Below, piece after piece: positions 39,231 through 51,101 of a stretch of DNA of 64,000 nt; position 1 is the first letter of the stretch, and each line of letters opens with the position of its first letter. The DNA comes from Zygnema cylindricum. Taxonomy: Eukaryota; Streptophyta; Zygnematophyceae; Zygnematales; Zygnemataceae. The stretch covers positions 170,398 through 234,397 of the forward strand of contig JBBHKE010002268.1 in assembly GCA_037447655.1 (NCBI GenBank), in the 5' to 3' direction. The translations under genes and the position numbers were made by a program. Below the pieces are notes generated by a model that did not search any database, had not been told where the DNA came from, and saw only the letters and a list, made by a program, of their open reading frames with translations.

Positions 39231-42118
39231 TTTTGTAGTGAAAGGAGAAAGCCGTAGTAAGTACGAAACGACCTCCACAGTATTTACGGATCCATGCAGA
39301 CACGCGTCACCTGTATGGTACAGTACTGTACAGTACAGGTTGTTTTTCGTACTTTTGTGTATAGGATAATATACTACAGTACCGGCGATAACTCCAATCT
39401 CGATAGTACACCGCGAATCGCTATTAGCGTATTGAACGGCTGAACGCTTATTCGGTTCCCCCAAATTTTGACCCAAATACTTAAATAGCATTGACAATTC
39501 TTATTTTTTATTTACGCCTTTTAGGGTTCTGTTCCAATTATAGTTACTAACGAAAGTACACTGTGATTTAAATAGTGTGGTGTAAGGTAAGTGTCAAACC
39601 GTACAAAATTGTACCTTTCCAGGTGAAGAAATACAAAAAATAATTTAACATGGGCGCGCGCGCACTGGAAGAAAGTGAAAATTTTAACTGACATTCGCGG
39701 TGTAGTAGCGTGCCGTACAGAATGCCGGTCATCCAAAATGCGTCAAGATTTTAGAACTGCCGTACATGCGCTAAATTTAAAAAGAAAAAAGAAAAAATAT
39801 TGTTATGCAATGCAGGCAACATGCATGCTATAGTTCGGAAACGAAGGAAAATTTTAATAACATGTACCCGAAATTTCCACCCTGACATTTGAAAAATCTG
39901 ACAAAAATTAGTCTGACGGTTAATGTCATTTAGTCGTAAGATGAGGACAAAGAATGTCCGTACATTACATGTCATTCTTTCAATTATGAGAGGCATCTCA
40001 AATGTTTTTGATTCTAAATAGTGTTGTCTGTATTACTGTACTTCCGGCTAGTGGACAAAAAAATAGATTACTGGTACGGATGGACAGTCGAAAGGCCCCA
40101 CCGACACGCTTCCTGCGTTATAATTGTGACTTTTGACTCTATCGAGTCCAGTTATATGGGGATTATCCAATAAAAAAGCACCATCAAAACAGCTTTAGAT
40201 TCGTGACCACACGCGTTACCTTTCCATTTTTGTCCGAAAGCAGCCACAGCGCCTCCGAAGGTACAAAACGTACATTACACTTAACTACATCTTGCGGCCC
40301 AATGAAATTCCGCCGTTCTTTCGCTGTACGGTACAGTTGTATCCGAACGTGTAGAACATTTTCCCAAACCAGCTCGACATGTTCGCAAGAAAAGGTTACA
40401 ATCCTCGATAACGATTTACAAACAAATGGATACGGTGTACGGATTATAAGGTGTACGGATTTTCTATCTCTCTCTCGGCAGAGATCGCAAAGTCAAAATT
40501 TTAGATACAACGACAATTTTTATTTTTTCAAAATCTGAACACCCGATACCCGACCGGGTTATGTCACCCTCCTAATTTGTTATTTGTTACCAGAGGTCGC
40601 AAAAGTCAAAATTTCCGATACCCGAAAACGACGTTTTTTTTTTTCCAAAATCTGAACACCCGAAACCCGGCCGGGTTATGTCACGCTCCTAAATTGTACC
40701 GGGATACACCTTTACGAAAGAAAAAGTTAACTGAGGGTATGTCCCCATGTACTTGTAACTTAGCTAACTTACTTTGTATTTTAGCGCGGATCCGACGGAC
40801 CCGCTTTTCAAGTGTCCTTATGTCTGTAAGGACGAAATCGTAACTTACGCTTGTGACGATTGTATAAGTCGACAATACCTGTGACGGTTGTCAACGTTTA
40901 CAATCTGTGGTCGCACGTTATTTTTTGAACTGCTTGTGACGTCGCATGTCTTACCGTGACATTGTCGACGTACCGCCTCCCAGCCTGTGCAGTTTCACGG
41001 TCGAAGAATGATGGGCTTTGCCTTCGCGTCTCTTGTCCGGTCGACATGGAATGGCATCGGAATTTCGAGACCCCTGCAAAAAAAAAATCCGTATTGGACC
41101 AAAACGGACAAAACCAAACAAACTGTGTACTATTTTTGTCGCATTGAAAGGAAACGGACAAAACATAGCGAATTCTGTACTTCTATTTGTTTTTGGAAAT
41201 CGTGTGATTTTTTTCGGAAAGTACGGCACGTGCGAATATATGTTCCTATTTGTTTATATAAAATCCCTAGTTTTAAAACACATCGCGCATGTGTTTTAAA
41301 GATAAGGTTGAAGATGACTTTTTTGTCGTCGAAGTGGTTCGAAAAACACAAGACGACAAATTTTCGTACATTCTACTTTTTAGGATGACGCAAATTGTAC
41401 CCTACAAATTTGTGATTTTTTCGTACGGTCGGAACTTAGGCAGTACGGCGCTAAGTTTTACAGGAAAACGACAAAACAAAACCCGTACTTATGCACATGG
41501 GGACACACCCTGAAACTCAATTTCTCGCGACTACCCGTACCCGCCCGTACCCCAATATGTACAAAATTAGTGGTACATTTCCCTTGTACCTTCCACGATA
41601 CCAAGAGTACGAAGCACAATTATGTTGATCGCATGGACATTACCGTACGGTAATATACAGACTAGGTACGTTACAAGCCTCCAATCATTTGCAGAACCTT
41701 GAGCACCTCGCGGGACCGTCTCGCAAACCCAAACAAAAGTCGTAATCGGGTATCTAAAAAAGGGTTTCTATGGTTAGGGTCATTTGTTTTTTTTTTTTTT
41801 AATAAAAAAAAACAAGACCAAATAAAAATCCCAAAACATACGGTCGCACGTAGAAAGCGAGAGGTCGGGGCGACGTGGACGCCTTCGGCAACCCTGCGGG
41901 GCTTCGAAACCTCGCAAGATCCAATACTATTATGCAGTGGAACGTACCTACGAAACCTTCAATTATTTTTATTTTTTGCTTATCTGGCCGTACCCGAATT
42001 TGGTTTTTTTTTGTTTTCCCTATCACTCGGCCAAATCGCGCCGGCCCATAAAATTTTACACCCGAATCTCTTTCGGGTCCAATGGGTCGGATTCGGATAC
42101 CCGATTAAGACCTCTGAT
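39231..42118. other. intergenic, GTAC-rich, no gene seen
   Basis: Many CGTAC/GTACGG words and palindromes such as GGTACAGTACTGTACAGTAC (39317-39336). ORFs such as 40203-40538 and 41699-42148 show no known motif. Contains the 102-bp duplication at 40489. Confidence 0.5.
40489..40695. repeat. 102-bp tandem duplication with ACCCGGCCGGGT palindrome
   Basis: The unit starting CAGAGRTCGCAAA occurs at 40489 and 40591. Each contains AAAATCTGAACACCCGA and a GC-rich palindrome (ACCCGACCGGGT, ACCCGGCCGGGT) before TATGTCAC. Confidence 0.85.
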
Positions 42119-42341
42119 AAGTACACTATGTATCGCTATAAGCGTTAATTTTGTTTCGCCACTTAAAACATATTTTCTCCATCCATAACTGTCGGATTGT
42201 TGATCTTACGCTTGCGATTGGAAGGTGAAATTCTCAACGTCCAATTTGAGGTCTCAAATTGAAAATCGGACAATTAGGTACGGAGAAAATATGTTTTAAG
42301 TGGCAAAAAAATATTAACACTAATAGCGCTACACAGTGTGG
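42119..42341. mobile_element. foldback / MITE-like element
   Basis: Arms of about 80 bp (42119-42198 and 42262-42341) are inverted repeats. The core 42158-42180 and 42282-42304 is a perfect 23-bp inverted repeat. The outer parts are diverged but alignable. The central part is about 64 bp. No transposase, and no clear target duplication. Class unknown. Confidence 0.65.
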
Positions 42342-42483
42342 TGCTGTGTGTCGAAGGCCCCTTGTCGAAAGTGGATATGTACCAAATTTTGGGTACCTGA
42401 TAAAAATATGTCGCTTCAATACATCAAGGAACTTATATTGCGATATTTATGCAATATATCCGCCAATATCACAATATATTTTT

Positions 42484-44555
42484 TGTTAAAATGTATTTCC
42501 TAGTTGCTTGTCCTAGCCGCCATTCTAAGTCTATATACTTGTTGAAATCACTAAGACTTAGGCAGCCATGGTTGCCTACAAGTTGTTAAGGAGACAGACA
42601 ACAGATAGACCTCTCACAAAAAGATATGTGACTAGACTAGGATTTGATCCTAGTCCAACACAGTCACCACAGGTAAAAGTAGCCATCCCCTATATCCGCC
42701 AAGTCGTAGATGAATCATTACATACATGGGGCGTGATAATTATTTAAAAACAATACCGCGACACTTAATTTATTTAGCAGAACGAATGGACGAAGTTGTA
42801 CATATTAATTGATGAAATGCACGGACGCAGATTTGACCCTTTAAATTAACGCGATCGAACGGTCGTCATTCCAGCCGCCAAACCGGAATGAACTTTTGGC
42901 GGCTATCCCGAACAATGTCACATAATGTCACGAGGCAGTAAATCATTGGCCATCGGAGAAGATGGGAGGAGGAACCATGGCTTCGAAGTCGACACATTTC
43001 AACTAGAAGGCCATGTCGTTCAATGGTCGTACAAGCAATACATCGGCCACTATACCTTCTTATACTGTACACTCCTCTCACTGGTCGAAGATTTAGTAGT
43101 ACATAGCTATGGGTAGTGGTTTAGTGACTCAATATTTTTGAGGCGCCTCTCTCCAAATGACCTTTGTAATTTTATGGGGTCCTTTCCCCCATGGAAATGG
43201 CAAATCCAAAGAAGCTTATCTAGATAGTGCCGACTCCAAGTTGATATAAACCCAAATTACAGACACCTTGACAGCCAAAACCACAATACAACTTTACCCT
43301 TGTGAAAGAAGACTTTTAGTGTGCTCAGTTCCCTCACTGAATGCAAAGTTCTAATATGAGTTTTGGATAACATTCCCCACTTTGAATTTCCCTTAGAAAT
43401 GCAGCCACCCTGCAGGCAATGACTCTAACCGATTACACTCTTGTGTAGCCTGGACTCGTCTAAGTCCGCAACAAAAAGAATCACTGAAATGGTCAACGGC
43501 GTGAGTTGATATTAAATGGCAAAGTTTGCTGATTTATACAAATGCTCTTTGGGAGAGGCGGCTACCTATAAAAAAATTTGAAGTCCTAAAACACCTCTCT
43601 AAGCTCGCTAGTACAAATTTACGAACTAATCATATAACTGAACCGTACAAAAATGTACAGACGACGTAGTACTTTTTGTACGGTCCTTGTACGACATCGC
43701 TATAATGTGACATTTGTCACATCCAGACTCGTCATTTTACGTTTCAAAGATCCCGCAATCCTCTAAGATATTGCCACGTGTCATCCAGAGTGGCGGCGCC
43801 CGAAAATGCCAAGGCGGCCATTCCAGAATCTCGGCTCCCACCACGGCTTTCGATTAAAATCGGCTTTTTATATAACCTGTCAAAATAAATGTTCGCATCA
43901 TTTATTTCGTGTGGTACTATAGTACATAACAAGTTCTATGTTTTACGGTACGTTTCATTAGTTAAATGAAATGTTTTACGTGTACATGTTTAAATATCTG
44001 TCGAACCCTATATACCTCAGCATTGGTCCTAGACATATAGGATAAAGCTATCGGCTACTAGCTCTTCTCACGGACGGTAGGTACTAGGATCAAATCTTGG
44101 TGCCGGCACCCACCTTTTGGTACATACTAAGTATGTAGCCTATTTTCTATCTCCTTGGAGAGCATAGGCAACCATGGTTCTAGCTCTCTCTCAGGTCTTC
44201 AATGACTGCAACAAGTATGAGGACTAGAGAGTGGAGCCAGAAAGAGGCTGCCTTTGCTGAATTTATTCTTTTATTTTTCCTATTCAGACCTAAAAAATAC
44301 ATGAATTTCAACAACCTTTTGTATAAATAGGCTATCTTTAGCTATTAATAACTTACTCCTTAGGGGGGCAAAATCAGTGATTCTCTTTGGGTCTGACTCA
44401 AGGGAATCGCGCCCTCAAAAGGGTGGAGGTTGGTCAAAACTCTTGTTTGACCGCGTGGTTTTTATTTGATCTGAAAGTCATAAAGGCAAAATTTATCCTA
44501 GAGGCTTCATATAAGCTGGATATTCTGTGGGTCAATAGAGGTCACACAAATTATA
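42484..44555 (+). repeat. 5' LTR L of element N, interrupted by solo LTR M
   Basis: TGTTAAAATGTATTTCCTAG starts at 42484. The sequence is broken after ACCTT at 43160-43164, resumes with TTGTATAAATAGG at 44319 and ends TTATA at 44555, next to a primer site. Contains GGCAGCCATGGTTGCC (42561) and tRNA-like module (about 42648-42715). TATAAAT lies just right of the M insertion. Confidence 0.8.
43165..44313 (-). mobile_element. solo LTR M, target duplication ACCTT
   Basis: Plus-strand ends TGTAATTTTATGG ... AATTTCAACA, 1149 bp, with ACCTT at 43160-43164 and 44314-44318. It lies just upstream of the TATA box of LTR L. In sense its U5 resembles that of C and J (TCGGCACTATCTAGAT). Confidence 0.85.
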
Positions 44556-44574
44556 GGTTATGGGCCCACCCTTT
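44556..44574 (+). other. primer-binding site of element N
   Basis: GGTTATGGGCCCACC (44556-44570), exact. Only four further bases of N follow before LTR O begins. Confidence 0.8.
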
Positions 44575-45255
44575 TGTTTAAATTTATGTATTTTCTAGGA
44601 CTATATTGGAAAAATAAAAAGAGCAAGTCATACCACGAAAGAAGTAATTAATATTCACTTATAAATCTACACTCTGGATAAAAGAGAGAGTAGGCAGAGA
44701 GCCACCATGGCTGTCTCTTTAGCATATAAGGTGCAAACTAAGGATAGAGAGATCAAGGAGTAATTAAAAGAAGTCTTGACGCCACTAGGATTTGATTATA
44801 AACCCTTCACAATCACCACCTAGTTGATAAGTGTCGGCCTTATCCGTTAGGTCTTGATGAATTGATAAATATATTGGGTGTCATTCATATTTAAAGATGG
44901 TAACAATCTACACACTCCATTTCATGGATTACGAAACGAAACGAGGAATTTAAACGGACGCGATTAATCACGGATTTTTGATCGGATAGCTTACAGTGGA
45001 GCCGAAGCACCAGGATGGACATTTGGCGGTTTGCGAGCTAATTTCGACGGATTTCACATGGCAAACCATGAGTGGACGGAGGACATTATGGGGATAGCGA
45101 CTACGGCTTAGGAACTGACAAGCGTTAGAGCGACGGCCATGCCATAATATGGTCGTACAAGAAGTATAGCGGCACCTCTACCTTCTTGTACTTTATAGTC
45201 TTCTGATTGGTTAGGTATAGTAGTAGTAAAAGGATGAGAGAGGGTTTTAGGACTC
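44575..45255 (+). repeat. LTR O, 3'-truncated
   Basis: TGTTTAAATTTATGTATTTTCTAGG, like solo LTR J. Has GCCACCATGGCTGTC (44700), tRNA-like module (44780-44865), a well paired hairpin (45155-45191) and a CTGATTGG CCAAT box. Stops near 45255, before TATA and U5, where LTR P begins. Confidence 0.75.
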
Positions 45256-45860
45256 ACGTCTACCTACTACTAAACCCTAGTCCAATAGGAACAGTGTATA
45301 GTACAAAAAGGTACAGTGGTCGATGTACTTATTTTATGACTATTGTACGACATGGTGTTAAAGGTGACGCTTGTTTAATGAGGAGCCATGATTTCTCCTC
45401 CCATCTTCCTTGGTATCCAATAATGTGGCGCCACCTGGAATCGTGTGACCCTATCTCCAGAGGCCGCCAAAAGCTCATTCCTGGTGGCAGCTGCAATGAC
45501 AATCGTCCAATCAATTAAATTTACATGGTTCAGATTCGCGTTCGTGCATGAATTGTTTCACATGCGTCTCTCCATCAATTTGGAATGAATTAGTTGACGT
45601 GTCAGAATATAAGTACGTATCAAACATGACGAGTATATCCTTTTGCCAACGACTTAATGGTTAAGGCGTTTACTTCATATAACTCGAGGGTCTCAGGATC
45701 AAATCGCGTTTAGGGCGAGGTTTTGGTAAAATGCCCGTTACTTTAGTCTGGCACTTTATGAATAACACGACAACCATGGAGTGTCTTATAACCTCTCTCT
45801 CTCTCTCTTTCCAGTCTAACTAAAATATATAAGTGAACTATTTATAACCTCTTTTCAACA
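45256..45860 (-). repeat. LTR P, U5-truncated
   Basis: Minus-strand LTR running from its promoter side (CCTAGTCCAATAGG, hairpin about 45300-45345) to U3 start CTCTTTTCAACA at 45860. The tRNA-like module at 45650-45705 has the Ser/Arg-like stretch TTAATGGTTAAGGCG and a GGATCAAATCG box. Confidence 0.7.
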
Positions 45861-46486
45861 AACAATACCAATCTACATACTCGATTTCACAATTACAAAA
45901 CAAAATGACGTTGAGTTTAAACGGACGTGATTGATTGTCAGCTTAATATCGGACAGCTCACAGTAGTGCCAACACACTAGAGTTGTTATTTGGCAGTTTG
46001 TGAGCCAATGTCGGCACATGACACTCGGAAAGCCATAAGTGGAACGCGTATATTACTAGAAGAGGGACCATGGCTCAAGAAATAACACACGTTAGCGGGA
46101 CGTCAAGGCCGTACCATGGCTCTACAAGAATTGCCACGGCAGCAGTACTTCTTGTACTTTAGAGTCTTGTGATTGGTGGAGTACACTAGTAGTAGGGGGT
46201 TTAAAGAGGGAATTAGGACTTAGACATTTTTGAGGCACCTCTCTCTAAGAGGCCTTTTGTATTTATAGGCCATATTTGGCCAACCATAACTTACTGCTCG
46301 AGGGAGCAAATGACTTTTTTTGCGTTTGGCTCAAAGGAGTCCCGCTTTCACAGAGGAGAAGGTGGTTGGAATACTTGTGTGTCTACGGGGCACTTATTCT
46401 GTGGGAAATTCAAAAGGGCAAATATTATCCTAGAGGCTTCATATAGGTTAAACATTTTGTTGGCCAACCGAGGTCACAAAATAATA
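45861..46486 (+). repeat. 5' LTR of Q, lacking its U3 start
   Basis: Begins mid-U3 next to LTR P. Hairpin arms ACAAGAA / TTCTTGT (about 46120-46160), GTGATTGG CCAAT box, TATTTATA near 46260, U5 ends ATAATA. Confidence 0.75.
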
Positions 46487-46500
46487 GGTTATGGGCCCAC
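46487..46500 (+). other. primer-binding site of Q
   Basis: GGTTATGGGCCCAC, 14 of the 15 family positions. ATG at 46491 opens the gag frame MGPHYTVPIFEG. Confidence 0.8.
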
Positions 46501-46805
46501 ACTATACGGTGCCCATTTTCGAGGGAAAAGGGTTTATTTTTTGGGAAGCTATGATGAGAGGTACCTTAATTACAAAACACCTTAAAAAGATATTATCGGG
46601 GTATGTGAGGTGTCTTGCACCGAGCATTGGAGCCCCACCAGGTTTCGAAGAGGCTAGATATCCAGGAGCATCAAGATTGGGCAAAAGAGTGCGTGAGCCT
46701 CAGAGGAAGCAGAGGTTGATGAAGAAACCATCATCATGGATGGAGAGAAAAGGAAAATGGAAGCCATACTTGTGTCAACTAGAGCACCAACAATTCGAGC
46801 AGTAA
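46491..46805 (+). pseudogene. Q gag N-terminal fragment
   Basis: Open frame of 104 codons starting at the primer-site ATG. MGPHYTVPIFEGKGFIFWEA resembles the conserved Gag start of the other elements. It ends in unrelated sequence near the deletion junction (about 46810). Confidence 0.75.
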
Positions 46806-46810
46806 ATAAC

Positions 46811-47260
46811 ACCAATGGGGATGCTCCTATGAGGAGATACACGTCTGGATGTGTATTGTATGTGGGTGATGGGGCTAGTTGCATAAGCAGCACCAAAAGG
46901 TCATTCCTCAGTCCACCATGGAGGGTGAGTACATGGCCTCTTGCTTTGCTAATAAAGAATTAATGTGGGTCAAGTCACTGTTAGGTGAGCTTTGTCATCT
47001 TAAGAGTGGTGTCGAGAAAGTGTTTTGTGATAATCAGGCAGCCATTGCCAATTCTGCCAATCATAAACACCATTTTAAAGCAAAACATATAGACATTCGA
47101 CTTAGCTTTGTTAGGGAAAAGGTAGAAGACATAATAATCAGTTTAGAATGTTGACCCGATAATAAAATGGTAGCAAATATGATTACCAAACCTATGCTTT
47201 CCCCTAAGCTAATTTCGTGCACGGAGAAATGTGGTCTTAAATTGAAAAGTGACTAGAAAA
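46811..47260 (+). pseudogene. Q RNase H C-terminal fragment
   Basis: NTNGDAPMRRYTSGCVLYVG leads after a frameshift into frame 46879-47154 with MEGEYMASCFANKELMWVKS, FCDNQAAIA and KAKHIDIRLSFVREKVE. It ends near the purine tract AAAATAAGGGGAAG (47257-47270). Confidence 0.8.
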
Positions 47261-47270
47261 TAAGGGGAAG

Positions 47271-48316
47271 GTAAAAATTAAAGGTTCTTTTAGTATTTTT
47301 TAGGTTTAAACTTGTAAAAGATAAAATGCAGAAAACAAGAGAAGGCATTTTACCTCTAACTCCTCTCTTCAACTCCCACACTTGTCGCAGTCACTAAAAG
47401 TTGGAGATGGAGCAAGAGCCATGGTTGCCTATGCTATCTAGAGGAAGACATGCAGTAGTTTGGTAAGGTTACTAAAAAGGAACTTGACAGACCTAAGATT
47501 TGATATCGGTACCTGCCGTCCGTCAAATTTGCCGGTAGCCGGTAGCTTATTCTATTAGTCTAGGACTTATACTAAATGTTATAGGGTATGACAAATATGT
47601 AAATGTTAACACTTAAACTAATTTATTTAACAGAATATTAAGACATAGATAAAGTTTGTATTGTACGGGTTACGGAACATCTTGAAACGGATATCGTGCA
47701 TTTTTTTCAAATGGAAAACAAATACCGCGCAATTATTTATGACGGCTAAGATTGAAAACCGGTTGAAATCGACAGTCGATGTAAGCGCCAAGATCGCGTT
47801 ATGCGCAGTGTGGTAGTTAATGGTCGAAGACACATCAAATGCCACGTGGCATGATATCATTGGATGGGGACATCTCCGGAGAATATCAAAACAAATCCGA
47901 ATGTGACATATTTTCGCGAAATGGCCATGTCGTATAATAGCCGTATAAAAAGTAAACCGGCACCTATACCTTTCTATACCACACACTATTCTAATAGGTA
48001 TTGTACGTCAATAGATAGAGTTTTACACAGAGATAAGACTTGGAAATATTCAGTAGATAGTCGCCTCTCTCCGAGAGAGCTTTTGTACAAAAGATCAACT
48101 TTGACCCACCATAACTTACTACTCAGTGGAGCATATTCAAAGATTTGTTTACTATCGACTCAGGGGAGTCTTGCCTTCACAGGGGTGAAGGTGGTCAAAG
48201 TTTTTATCTGCCAAGGAAAGCAATTATTATTTTTGAAACACAAAGGGGTAAGGGTTATCGTAGAGGCTTCGTGTGAGCTACCTATTTTAATGACCTATGA
48301 AGGTCTCAGAATTGCA
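47271..48316 (+). repeat. LTR R (3' LTR of Q, 5' LTR of S)
   Basis: About 1046 bp, starting degenerately at GTAAAAATTAAAGG after the Q purine tract and ending ATTGCA before the S primer site. Carries GAGCCATGGTTGCC, tRNA-like module (about 47497-47575), GCCACGTGGC G-box (47842) and a hairpin with mismatches (47940-47980). Closest to the LTR of E. Confidence 0.75.
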
Positions 48317-48331
48317 GGTTATGGGCCCACC
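48317..48331 (+). other. primer-binding site of S
   Basis: GGTTATGGGCCCACC, exact, followed in frame by S-R-V-P-I-F-N-G codons. Confidence 0.85.
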
Positions 48332-49400
48332 CTCTAGGGTGCCCATCTTTAATGGAACTGGCTTCATATACTAGGAAAGTATGATGATAGGGGCTCTATG
48401 TGAAAAAAGGTATTGGGGAATAGTGAGTAGACGGGTGAGGCGTCCATCTACTCTTGGCATCCATCCAGGGTTAAGAGGATACAGATTCACCAAAGATGCA
48501 GATCCATCTCCAACGGAGGAGACAAACAAAGGGGAGGTGGTGGACAAATAAAAGGAGAAAGAGACAATCACACCGATAGAAATCCATTCAACATTCATGT
48601 TACATATTCCAAGGAGCGAGGAGAGTGATATTGATACTTAGGACTACAACAATATGGCGCCAAAGCACTTCATCCTCCGCCATCTTACTCAAGGGCTTGC
48701 ATCTCCTCATTTACAGGTAGAGAGGGCATCCAATCTCTGGGTGGCTCTCATAGAGATGTATTGAAGTGGTACGATTCAGCAAAACAACGGTTGGCTCATA
48801 AGAAAATTAATGCATATGTCTACAAAGGGGGGAAGATGTTCGATTTTTGCAATGAGCTTGCTACACTTTTCATGGAGCTAGAGAGTGCTGGAAAAGTAGA
48901 AAGTGAAAAAAAAAAGGTTAACAACTTACTTTTGAAGTTACCAAATGAGTTCTGGAACATAGTCAACCGTAGAACATAGTCAACTGTGTGCAGAACTTGT
49001 CGGACTCAAGTTGGATATGGAATTCAATGGTAGGGATGATTCTGTTGAAAAAGGTATTTTATACTCTTGATTTTTTGCTCCTAGAGGCTTCATATAAGAA
49101 ACACATTGTGTAGACCAATGGAGGTCACATAATAACTGAATCTTGTTCAGTAGAATACGATTGAGATCCGAAAGAGAAAAAAGAGTGGGCAAGCCTTGGC
49201 AGCGGGGACCGATTAGAGGAACACAGATTCTGGGAAACCGGTCGAAAATTATAGGGAGGGGGGACAAAAAAATCAGACCGTCGAGTTCAGACCGAGGGCT
49301 CCCAAGGGTTTCTGCCACTTTTCTAAAAAACTAGGGCATCATATGGCGGAGTGCACTATTTTAACCGAACTTCGGTCAAAGGAGAGGCAGATCGGTGGAC
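48321..49400 (+). pseudogene. S gag remnant
   Basis: Gag start MGPPSRVPIFNGTGFIY followed by a stop, then LCEKRYWGIVS, a spacer, and the capsid block HFILRHLTQGLASPHLQVE. Frame 48761-48979 covers KMFDFCNELATLFMELESAG. A duplicated AACATAGTCAAC lies near 48957-48983, and foreign-looking U5-like sequence (AGAGGCTTCATATAAG) at about 49082-49130 interrupts the end of capsid. The zinc knuckle near 49310 is degraded (CHFSKKLGHHMAEC-like). Confidence 0.7.
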
Positions 49401-50371
49401 CTCCAAGAGGAAAGAAAAAGGCTCTTGTGACTCAGGTACACAAGGAGTAATCTGAGGACGAGGACGATGAGCTCTTCTTTGATGAGGAATTGGAGGCGAA
49501 GAACGAGGTCGAAATTCCCCGAAAGCAGAAATGTGCTTTCGGCGGTTTGTGAATTGAAGGAGGTTGGATTGTGGATTTAGGTGCCTCCGTGCACATGTGT
49601 AATGACAAACACCAATTCACTAAGATGAGAAAGATTCCCACCGTAGATATAGAGTATGGTGATGGGAAGGTAGTCACTACTACTATGGTAGGATCGGTAG
49701 ATCTGGAAGTCTTAGTGGAGGGAAAGACATCGATAGTGACATTCTCTGATGTTTTGTTTATTTTAGAGTTAAACAAAAATCTCGTCTCAACGTCTGTGTT
49801 AGGTGATAAGGGTTTTGAGACTTGCACTACGAAAGGAACCTTTACAGCTAGCTTAGAGGAGGAAGTGCATTTCACTGCTGAGAAAGGTAGTCAAGGGATG
49901 ATTAGGCTTATTTTAAGCAATGAAAAGAAGAAACTTTACTATGTTGGTGTTCATGATATTATGTTGTGGCATAAGAGTCTTCGACATGTGCATTTAGATA
50001 AGTTAAAAGAAATGAAAAAGATGGGATTAGTGTAATGAATTCAGTTTGGAGAAATTGAAAACTTGAGTAACTATGGTGGTTATGCTCAAGGTAAGGCCCA
50101 CAAGTGACCCTTCCCTAAAGTAGCCAATTATAAAAGAGAAACAGTGTTAGACTTGGTACACAATGATATTTAGGGACCGGCCAAAGTGCCCTCACCCGGT
50201 GGTAAGAGGTTTATGATGACAATCATTGACGATTAGTCCTGATATTCTACAGTGTATTTTTTGAAAAATAAATCAGAGGCCCCACAAGTTTTTAACAGAT
50301 ATGAAGCGTGGAGTGAGAAACTCCATGAAACCTCTATTAAGAGAGTGAGGAGTGATAATGGGGGAGAGTAT
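49401..50371 (+). pseudogene. S protease and integrase N-terminal remnant
   Basis: Frame 49571-50035 reads DLGAS (for DSGAS), MCNDKHQFTKMRKIP, EYGDGKVVTT, LFILELNKNLVSTSVL and HKSLRHVHLDKL. Stops at about 50034 and 50107 and in the core follow. Integrase LVHNDI...GPAKVPSPGGKRFMM and VRSDNGGEY are visible up to the insertion of Y. Confidence 0.8.
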
Positions 50372-51101
50372 TGTTGAAAATAAGTATTTTCTACGTCTAA
50401 ATTAGATTAAAAGTTAAGAGAGCGCAAGCAGTCTGTCTCCACCTTTCTCTCTCCATCCCCTATACTTGTTGTAGTCACTAAAGGAGAAAGGGAGAGAGTA
50501 CTCGAGCCATGGCCGCCTCAGCTCCACTTGTGCAAGAATAAAGAGTGACTTAAGTCACTCTCAACAAAAGGTTGAGTCCGGTATGACTTAACCCACGTAG
50601 CTATTAGCTCTAACTGGTTTGTCGAAGAAGTTCGCTAGAGTATGTAGGATTTGATAAATACTTAAACAGTGTTATGGTAGTTATTCCGATTAACGGAATT
50701 ACAAACATAAGTATATAGAGCGAATTAAATACAGTACGAATATGATTCCCCACAAAACAAATGAATCAGACATTTGTTTCGACGATTGAGATCAAATACA
50801 AAATTCTATCCGACGGCGCACTTTATCGCCAAGATCGCGGAATGGTCACTTTGGCATTAAATGACATGGCATGACCTGGCGCCACGTGGAGAGATAACAT
50901 TCGGTCGCGGGAAATCCGAGGAACATACGGACGAGTGAAAAGTAGACACGCGCCTGTTTAATAGCCTTGTCGTACATAGGCCGTACAAAAGGTACACCGA
51001 CAATAGTACTTTTGGTACGGTACAGTATTTTGATTAGTCCGTACTTCAGTAGATAGGAATTATTAGAGGGAATCAGGACTTAGTAAATTTTGGTAGGCAG
51101 T
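50372..51101 (+). repeat. 5' LTR of element Y, part 1
   Basis: TGTTGAAAATAAGTATTTTC starts in S integrase. Carries GAGCCATGGCCGCC (50505), tRNA-like module (50571-50640), GCCACGTGG (50881), hairpin CCGTACAAAAGGTAC / GTACTTTTGGTACGG (50981-51020). Interrupted at 51101 by element D and continued at 62569. Confidence 0.85.

Larger units (their letters stand above)
45861..48316 (+). mobile_element. element Q, copia deletion derivative (gag start fused to RNase H end)
   Basis: 5' LTR 3' portion (45861-46486), primer site, about 320 bp of gag, then directly the end of RNase H, purine tract and LTR R. All of protease, integrase and RT is missing. LTR R also acts as 5' LTR for element S. Confidence 0.75.
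48317..50371 (+). mobile_element. copia element S (5' half)
   Basis: Primer site, gag, protease, pre-integrase and part of integrase in copia order. It is interrupted at 50371, within SDNGGEY of integrase, by the 5' LTR of Y. The rest of S is not seen in the window. Confidence 0.8.

Noticed and set aside
40203-41513. Several 70-130 codon ORFs in the intergenic region
   Set aside because: No recognisable motif, overlapping on both strands, one running across a tandem duplication.
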